Origin: Antitrichia curtipendula | Lineage: Eukaryota > Streptophyta > Bryopsida > Hypnales > Leucodontaceae | Assembly: GCA_951230915.1 (NCBI GenBank) | Contig: OX579640.1 | Coordinates: 7,832,981 to 7,896,980 of the forward strand | Direction of reading: 5' to 3' | DNA: 64,000 bases | Notes under the pieces: generated by a model | Told to the model about the DNA's origin: nothing | Databases searched by the model: none | What the model saw: only the letters and a program-made list of their open reading frames with translations | Program-made: the position numbers and the translations under genes | In this document: positions 57,470 to 64,000 of the stretch, in pieces | How the letters are laid out: every line of letters begins with the position of its first letter | How positions within the stretch are numbered: position 1 is the stretch's first letter

Positions 57470-57541
57470 TGGCTTCCCGCTCACCAATTCCCGCTTCCCG
57501 CTCGCTACTCGCCGCTCCACGCTCACATACCAACATTCCCC
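57470..57541 (-). repeat. Element B right terminal inverted repeat
   Basis: CTTCCCGCTCACC, CCGCTTCCCGCTCG, CGCCGCTCCACGCTCAC and a terminal CATTCCCC. Imperfect inverse of 40670-40740. Confidence 0.8.
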
Positions 57542-57551
57542 GAGTATCTGC
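57542..57551. repeat. Element B right target-site duplication
   Basis: GAGTATCTGC, identical to 40660-40669. Joining the two flanks with one copy restores an uninterrupted reading frame that matches the uninterrupted paralogue. Confidence 0.92.
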
Positions 57552-60500
57552 CACCACATTTTAATGGTGATATTATCTTTGAGCTCCCTCCAATGAGGAA
57601 GTACCCACTGTCCACCAAGGCCGGACAGCTCTATGGCATGGATAAAAAGGATGATGGACACGCTTGGACTCGAACAGCTATTACGCATATCCAATCAGCA
57701 TCTCAACTTTCTTTCAGATTGTCTAATTGCTTGGGACATCTACGATGCACGAATACCGATTGCGAATATGTAAGTCGGCCTAACCATTTGTCTACGTCAA
57801 ATGAAACTGAGTGGGACGGTCTTGCTTCCTCAGCCTTTGTTCCCGGATCTAATCCCCCCTCTAATTCTACTGTTTTTTGTGCCCTCTGCCTGTTGAAGCC
57901 TACTTGCCTAGATAGTTGCCCTGCCAAGATATATTATGTTTATGGCCCAAGTTACATGACCCGTGCATATATCCATTTTGGATTTCATTCACATCCTGTG
58001 AAACAAGGTAATTATCGAGAGTCAGGTGCCAAACTGCGTACTCTTATTGGCGAACATGTAAAAAGGACTCCATCAGCGACAAACTCTGCCATTGTCCTTG
58101 AGGCGACAAAGGAGTATCTTAGCGAACTACTTTTATGTCCTGATGGTGTGCCTCAAAAGACTCTAGTAATTGATGAATTAATCCCTGTCCTCGACAAGGT
58201 TAAGCAAATGTCGTCTCCGAGTATTCGAAACAAGGTCACCACTTTCCAATACCTACGTTGTTTTGGAGTCTTGGACAGCATCACCAAACTGAGGGGATCT
58301 AGCAATTGGGCTTTCATCCAAGAAAATAGATTTCCGGGACAAGGAAAGGACTCCGACAAGGTATTCATTTTCAAGATGGCGGAGTTGGGCTCCGGAAGTG
58401 GGGTCGACTTGGTGAGGCGTATGCAACCCGGAGGTGACTTGGAAAACGCCTGGATGATGTTTGACCATGTCAAACGGGTGAAGTTTTGGACCACAATGGC
58501 TTGTCATGTTTATGACTCCACGTATTGCCGCGTCATGACTGTTGCTGTTTGCGATATGCAATCTGAAGATGTGGCAGCTCAACTAGTGTTCTGGAAAAAT
58601 CTGAATGCTATATCTTCTAAGCATAATATTACTAATCCAAATTTCAAAGGATTCATGGCTGACAGTGCACATGCAAACTGGAATGCTGTACGTATTGTCT
58701 ATGGTGATGGGGACCCAACAATCCCCATGGTCAACCGCGAGAGGACTTGCCTCTTCCATTGGAGCCAATCACTCGAGAAGCACACCAAGGTAGATATCAG
58801 AGCAGACTTGCAAGATCAACATCGACGCCTCTGTAAAGAATACAAGAATTCTATATCACTGGAAGAGGCTCAAAGTAGGTATTTGTCCATCCGTGCATGG
58901 TGGTTATCATCCGGAGCTTCAACTGATGAAGGACTTCCAAGACTCGACTTATGGCTTGCATTCTGGCATTTTCGATACCGTCAATGGGGGGGATTCATGG
59001 AACTAGTAAGTGCAAGCTTCAATTGATTCTTCTTTTTGTTTCACCCACCATGCACTTGTCATGCCAATATCGGCACTACTTCTAGGTAGTGGCAGTTCCT
59101 GCATGTCTTCCTGTTCTTTGCTCCATGTTTTGTATTCTTGTAATTCGTTCCAGCACTCATAACATAGGATTGTGTGCAGGATCTATCACTACTCGAATTG
59201 GCCGAGATGCCGTCATGTAATTTGGCCGAGTCTGTCCACAACAAGTGGTTGCAACAATCAGGCAAAAGAGGGAATGATTTGTACGTTGCTTCCGTCAATG
59301 ACATGGTTAAAGCATTCATGCAAGTGGTTGCCTACTACCAGTTCCTGAAGGGTGAAAAGCCAGGTACTGGTCCTGGGAAAGAAGAACTCTGTCTTCGTAC
59401 AGCTCAACGCACCGCTCAGCGCTCCGAGAATTCAAAGGTTTTTCATGCCGCTCTCGCCAATATGCCTGGTGTTGGCGTCTTCTGCACACGTGATCCTCAT
59501 CTGGAAGGGGAGGAAGTTTTTGTTTCCTTGAAGCAAAAGGTAGATCTCCCTCCGGGATCAAAATTCGACTTGCACCGCCCTAACAAGATCAGTGTCTCTC
59601 GACCGAGGCGAAAAGCCCAACGGCTCAACCCAGAGATTGTTGATCTCACTACCGAGGACCCCGAATCGGAATTCGAACTTCGACCAAGAGAAGGCACTGC
59701 TCCCCCGCTGAAGTCACCATTGACTACCTCTCCGGCAAAGCATGTCAAATCAGTTCAAGAGACTGTCTGCGATGAGCGGCAGTGGCATATTGCAAGACTC
59801 CCGAGGATGTCTGCAAAAGCTTGCTTTGCTCTGCAAGTCAAGACGAAGAAGAAATGCGTGGCAAGGATTGTGCAAGACAATCGAAGTACAGCTGCCCCAA
59901 CTTATGCAGGCTTGATGGACAATTACAAGAAGGTCAGATTAGAGAAAATGCAGTTCTTCTTCTGCAATGATGACATCAATTGCTGTGTCAATGGAACTCG
60001 GCGGAAATGGGTAGTTTCTAAACCTATTGTCCCTGATGTATGGCCCATTAAAATGGGCACAAACTTGACGAAGAAAGAGATTCTGACTCTCGAAAACGCC
60101 GGATTCCACCTTATGGAGCGCGTCGAGTTATCCCCTCGGAAGTTGTTTGCGGAAAGCTTTTCTGTAAAACTTAGCGACTATCCTCCTCCTCCAAACCCTT
60201 TTGATCACCCCACCAAGAGATATGGAAAGAACATTCGAAGAAACCCTGCCGCTCCAACAACGAAGCACCACAACAACTGCGCTTCTGCTCTGTCCATTGT
60301 CGGAGAGATCTGCAGTATTTTAATGGTTCCTCTTCCAGCTCTCGGCTGCATTGTTACATTAGAGTCTAGAAATATTTCTAAGCTATCTAGGTATTTGCTG
60401 ACGGTTGGCCAGTTCCCAAGTTGTGACTGCCCTTCGTTCAAAGACATGTCACAAAAATCACTTGGCAAGCGAGGAGCATGGACGTATTGTAAGCACTTGT

Positions 60501-60628
60501 ACTACATATTCGTCATTGTTTGTGTGCTAGATCCGGAGGTAAATCTCTTTATGCACGCTCCTAGTTTTAGCTGGAATGAGATAAAACAGGTTCTACAGAT
60601 CCTGCTACTTAAACACTACGGTGTATAG
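57552..60628 (+). pseudogene. Element D MULE/SWIM transposase, 3' part
   Basis: Continues the gene begun at 40010. Exons 57552-59005 and 59180-60628 with a GT-AG intron at the same place as in Element B (after GGFMEL). The core has FKGFMADSAHANWNAVR and TCLFHW, the MULE second Asp and C-x2-H. The C-terminus keeps a complete SWIM zinc finger (CDC, then CKH about 26 residues later), which Element B's copy has lost. It ends with a TAG at 60626-60628. No internal stop is seen in this half, so the C-terminal two-thirds is better preserved than in B. The gene as a whole is inactivated by the Element B insertion. Confidence 0.87.
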
Positions 60629-61466
60629 TGAGCATGAATAGTCCCAATACAACAATGTGATCCTGTCCCCCTACTTTCAACAAAAGGCAGTGATACTGGA
60701 AGGGCCACCGCCATAGTCTGTGCATGCAGATTTTGTTGTTTTCAACTTGCTCCATAATCAAATCCTAAAGAAGTTATTGGAGTATTTCCCCCTCATCATG
60801 TAAGTTCATAATACTCTGAACTTTGGAACTATCCTATTGTCCATTAGTCGGTCTCTCTTCTTAAACTGTAGCTGTCTACTCTTTCACTTACAATCATGTA
60901 TCTCTCTTCTTAAACTGTAGCTGTCTACTCTTTCACTTACGCTCCTGTATCTCTCTTCCTGCATCTTGATTCTCCTTCGAACTACCCTAAATCCTAAATC
61001 TATCATCTCTGAGCACTTTAAACCATTTGCCTCTGCCTTCTAAACCCTAAACATACGCTAAATCGTGAGAAAACATGTTCCCCTACCACCACGGTAGTTG
61101 CTCTTCCTCACTCCTCCGTGCCCCTTCAACATCACGGACTCTCTCTAACTTTAGTAGTCCCCTCAACAAAACACCTTCACTCCCACTCGGCTTCCCTTCC
61201 GCTCTTCTTCTTGCTTCAATTCAGAACCACACATATTATATCTCCTAAACCTCAAATAACCCTTGTCACCACGGTCATAGGACCTTCTAACCGGTACTTG
61301 CAACTTTTGTCTTCTTCATTGTACGTGTACTGCCAACCATAAATTGATCTACACCATACTTCTGCAACCTACTCCATGGTCATAGGTCCATTATTATTAT
61401 AAATTTCAGGAGCATCAACTCTTAAAATATTTTATAACTTTTACTTTATTGCCCGTGTCGCACGCG
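60629..61466. other. Right terminal region of Element D
   Basis: About 0.84 kb after the transposase stop, without a gene. It includes a 49-bp tandem duplication (next entry), CCCTAAA-like words (60987-61060) and, at its end, TTATAACTTTTACTTTATT then GCCCGTGTCGCACGCG. That end mirrors the left terminus words AAAGTAAAAGTAGAAG and GCGTGCGG. Confidence 0.45.
60852..60949. repeat. 49-bp tandem duplication
   Basis: TCTCTCTTCTTAAACTGTAG...CACTTAC repeated at 60852 and 60901 with near identity, plus the start of a third copy at 60950. Confidence 0.85.
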
Positions 61467-61477
61467 TAGTTAGCGTG

Positions 61478-62573
61478 TAAGCATCTTTACTTCTAAAATA
61501 GGGTAAAATGACAAAAGTTATCGTCCCAAGGAATTCAACTATATTGCTGCGAATTTTAACTATCCGAATCTTCTTGTTCTCTTAAACAAAACCCCAAGCA
61601 ACCCGTACACTATATTATTTACATTCCGGAACTAATACTTTCCGGAATTCTATCCGGATTACTTCAATCCGGATTCCGTATCTCTTGATTCAAAGATCTG
61701 GTTTTTGGTACCCCTGTTTTATCCTCAGGGGGTCCGTTGTTGGTCTTTAGAGGGGTAGGGACGCACCACTCTTTAACTCACATTCCTAAATAAAAAAAAA
61801 AACATACAATCAGACACTTGTATTACTTTGTACTAATAGTGACGGAAGAGATATGATCCTCACAACTTCCCAAGGTAGCTAATCCGGAAAGAAGGTCACT
61901 CAGAACCACACTCTATCACTCCCACTACAACGACAGATCAAGGCAAACCGGAACTGAATCTAAGGTTAGGTTACTGGATAACAAGGCTCACGTTTAGTTG
62001 GCAGGCCTTCCGCTGGGTCGAGGAACATTCCACTGACGGAAGCTTATCTCCGTACGGAACCCTTCCTGAGTTCCGGACTTGCGCCCCCTCTTCCCAACCG
62101 GATTACTATTTTAGTTCTTTTAAAGGCACAGTGCTCTACCTATTCTATGAACCCAGAATCCGCTCTTCACACAGTCCTATCAATCAGATTCTGATCACTT
62201 AAAATCTGGACTCCTCCTCACCCGACCTTCTTCCACATTACCCCTGCATGAAAAACTGATATATCCGTACTCATAGGTAAAAACAAGAGAAATCCACGAA
62301 GTGGCTTGGAATTAAAGAAAGCTTCAAGAAACATAAACTAATGTACTCAAAAATGGGCTTGGAGAGAATGTCTTTGCCACAGACTTGTCTCCTTTAAAAA
62401 CTACAACAAAAAGGCAAAAAAAAAAGGGCACCAGAAATCTAGGCAGCCAACCAATGACATTCCAAAATACCCGGAACGCCAAGGGCAGTTACTCCTAAAA
62501 GTCCGGAACCGGGTCCCACACACGGAAAATCCGTTCCGAAACAAAAATTCAAATTCAAACTTCAAATCACTAA
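61478..62573. other. TCCGGA-rich non-coding region right of Element D
   Basis: No gene supported. It has frequent CCGGA words (for example 61625-61680, 61880-61950, 62060-62105, 62465-62510). It lies downstream of the minus-strand frame at 62574 and could be its 3' untranslated region or a retroelement end. I found no repeat pair to prove an LTR. Confidence 0.4.
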
Positions 62574-64000
62574 CTATTTACCGCGGCGTGGCTTCTTGGA
62601 ACTACTACCGCCTTGGTTCGATGTACCCTTGGGGTTTGCTTTGACTGGTGTCGAACGAAGAGCTGCACGAGTTTGGATTTTCCGCAAAGGGGGCGGAGAA
62701 TCCTCATCGGTCTCCGTTGCCGATCCGGTTTCAAACTCCTCATCTTCCGAATCTTCAATGCACTCCACATTCGTCGTCTTTCCAAGATCCGTCTCCTCCA
62801 GGTCGACCATTACACTATCCCTGTTCGGCGTCGTCTGCTGCATGTGTGAAAAATCCGCCGGGTGGGTACGAGCCGGATTCGTTAAGCCCCCGATCCGGTC
62901 AATTAGGTCCCGACGAGTCTTCCGACTTGCCAAGGAAATTGATCCCGCCACATTCGATGGAGTTGGTGATACGTTCCGGATAACAACAACTTCCGGTTGT
63001 ACCGGAATCGTTTTCGCCGTAGCTTCTCTTTTGGCTTCAACAGGAGAGAAAACAGTCGTAGTCGTTGCTTCCACTTGGGTTGCGGAAACTCCTCCAGTTG
63101 GTCTTAGAAGGGATCTCAGACCTTCGGACTGAGACTGTGTCAATCCGGTGGTGACGTTCTTCACTGGGGTTGTCATAAACACTGATGTCGGAACTTCCGG
63201 AAACTGTGAGAAATCCATCGCCTTTTCCGGATCCAGATGCCCCAACAACTTGTTCATCTCCCTCAGTACTCCCTCCATTTTGGACTGAAAGTCGACCAAG
63301 ATGGTTACCACCTTGGATCCGGTGATGTGTCCTTCCTTCATCAGTCGATCACTGAAAAGGTGGGATCGTACTACGATTTCCGCCGGTTGTGTGACTAGTC
63401 CGGAAAGATTCCGGACCAGTTGAAGCGCCTCTGCCTCCTTTTGCCTTGCAACTCCCAGTTCTCCTTCCATCCAATTGAACCGAGTCCGCAGATCGTCTCG
63501 CTCCTTCTCCAAGTTCCGGATCTGCTCGTCCTTTGCACGTAGAACTTCCGGACTAGGTCGTTTCTTGATCTCCTCGACGAGTTTATCCGGCTCGACCTTG
63601 ACCTCGTCCATGATCTCGATAATCAGATCGGACATGTTATCATGCAGATCGCGGGCCTGTCGCATCCAGGTCATTCCGGCTTCATAGAACTTGGATGTTC
63701 CTTCTCCTTTCGGAGCCAACGGAGGCTCTCCTTCCTCTGGAAGCGGAAGCTTTCCTCTCGATCCCGGATCAGTCGACTTCCGTCGCCTTTCTTTCCGTTC
63801 CGGTTGTTCCGCCCTGTCTTCCGGAACATCTTCCTCCTCAGAATCCAGATGGACTTCTTCTACCTCTCCTGTCAGGCCATACTTTAAAAGAGTCGCTCCT
63901 GTATCGTACGCGACCATCTCCTGACTGCTTAGGACTTCTCTCTGATGGTAAAGGTGAAAAAGATACGGGCTGATGAGACTATGTTTCCCCTTTGCTACAT
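62574..64000 (-). CDS. Partial coiled-coil protein frame, 5' end off the window
   Basis: The minus-strand frame is open from the right edge to a stop at 62574, at least 474 codons. ATG 63917 is internal: the frame continues upstream (SLISPYLFHLYHQREVLSSQEM) to the window end. It has an acidic patch (HLDSEEEDVPEDR), a charged helix (about 63420-63600: AKDEQIRNLEKERDDLRTRFNW) likely to be a coiled coil, a Thr/Val-rich low-complexity stretch, and a basic C-terminus (KKPRRGK). No catalytic domain. It resembles the coiled-coil accessory proteins of plant retroelements and plant mobile domain proteins, but I cannot assign it. Confidence 0.6.
   Translation of the reverse strand, partial: VAKGKHSLISPYLFHLYHQREVLSSQEMVAYDTGATLLKYGLTGEVEEVHLDSEEEDVPEDRAEQPERKERRRKSTDPGSRGKLPLPEEGEPPLAPKGEGTSKFYEAGMTWMRQARDLHDNMSDLIIEIMDEVKVEPDKLVEEIKKRPSPEVLRAKDEQIRNLEKERDDLRTRFNWMEGELGVARQKEAEALQLVRNLSGLVTQPAEIVVRSHLFSDRLMKEGHITGSKVVTILVDFQSKMEGVLREMNKLLGHLDPEKAMDFSQFPEVPTSVFMTTPVKNVTTGLTQSQSEGLRSLLRPTGGVSATQVEATTTTVFSPVEAKREATAKTIPVQPEVVVIRNVSPTPSNVAGSISLASRKTRRDLIDRIGGLTNPARTHPADFSHMQQTTPNRDSVMVDLEETDLGKTTNVECIEDSEDEEFETGSATETDEDSPPPLRKIQTRAALRSTPVKANPKGTSNQGGSSSKKPRRGK

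Larger units (their letters stand above)
40670..57541. mobile_element. Element B: giant MULE-like transposon (16,872 bp)
   Basis: Defined by exact interruption of the Element D transposase coding sequence, flanked by 10-bp duplications. The ends are imperfect TIRs of about 60 bp rich in GTGAGCG/GGAGCGG words; GTGAGCGGGGAGCGGAGAG on the left and GTGAGCGTGGAGCGGCGAG on the right agree at 17 of 19. Inside each end are inverted subterminal repeats of the type GTAGATGAAAAGTGGA. It encodes a MULE/SWIM transposase (41674-45344, minus) and a ParB-methyltransferase-like gene (46974-56260, plus), divergent from a central region. It is far larger than typical MULEs. Because its own transposase has two stops, it was probably mobilised by an intact relative, or has decayed since insertion. 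Confidence 0.92.
12032..61466. mobile_element. Element D: giant MULE-like transposon, interrupted by Elements A and B
   Basis: Inferred composite. A minus-strand ParB-methyltransferase-like gene (13171-18190) and a plus-strand MULE/SWIM transposase (40010-60628) are arranged divergently, the mirror image of Element B. GTGAGCGTAGAGC at 12034-12046 matches 12 of 13 bases of B's right TIR core (GTGAGCGTGGAGC). It is followed by AAAAGTAGAAGATAAAA-like repeats resembling B's subterminal repeats. A matching right end is proposed near 61466, where CGCGTGCG lies on the opposite strand. The flanks TATTTTGCGTG (12021-12031) and TAGTTAGCGTG (61467-61477) agree at 9 of 11 bases and may be a decayed target duplication. 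Removing A and B leaves about 16.4 kb, close to B's 16.9 kb. The exact ends are uncertain; the interior is well supported. Confidence 0.6.

Noticed and set aside
61478..62573. A 3' LTR for the partial frame at 62574-64000
   Set aside because: No direct repeat partner, primer site or polypurine tract could be found within the window, so an LTR claim is unsupported.

Overview
The window looks like nuclear DNA of a plant-lineage eukaryote. It is AT-rich and gene-poor, its genes are split by short GT-AG introns, it carries degenerate CCCTAAA-type (plant telomere-like) tracts, and almost everything recognisable is DNA-transposon coding sequence of plant-type hAT and Mutator-like (MULE) families. 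I cannot name the species. A non-seed plant or streptophyte alga is my guess, not something the sequence proves.

Layout. Positions 1-12.0 kb are AT-rich flank with non-autonomous repeats and one small broken secreted-peptide gene. From about 12.0 to 61.5 kb the window is best read as three giant DNA transposons, each about 16-17 kb, nested in one another. (1) Element D is the oldest. It is a MULE-like element with degenerate ends near 12.03 and 61.47 kb. It carries a ParB-like plus DNA-methyltransferase-like gene on the minus strand (13.2-18.2 kb) and, divergently, a SWIM-type MULE transposase on the plus strand (40.0-60.6 kb). (2) Element A is a 16,137-bp hAT element (21640-37776) inserted in D. 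It has perfect 10-bp terminal inverted repeats (TIRs) and a perfect 8-bp target duplication (AGGATAGG). It encodes an apparently intact hAT transposase, a broken protein kinase, a RING/coiled-coil protein and a Gly/Tyr/Ser-rich protein. GGACG-rich clusters lie at both ends and just upstream of its genes. (3) Element B is a 16,872-bp relative of D (40670-57541). It is inserted exactly inside D's transposase coding sequence with a 10-bp duplication (GAGTATCTGC). It carries its own transposase (minus strand, two nonsense codons) and its own 12-exon ParB-methyltransferase gene, whose first intron is swollen by a satellite array of about 255 bp. Subtracting A and B leaves D at about 16.4 kb, almost the size of B.

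How the genes fit together. B and D share one design: a MULE/SWIM transposase and a ParB-like plus beta-class methyltransferase-like gene, transcribed away from a shared central promoter region. The methyltransferase gene looks like accessory cargo that could mark, protect or regulate the element. Most genes carry isolated in-frame stops, often at conserved Trp codons, as expected of methylated, decaying transposons. Only the hAT transposase of A looks fully intact.

Positions 61.5-64 kb lie outside D. They are unusually rich in TCCGGA-type sequence and hold one partial coiled-coil reading frame running off the right edge.
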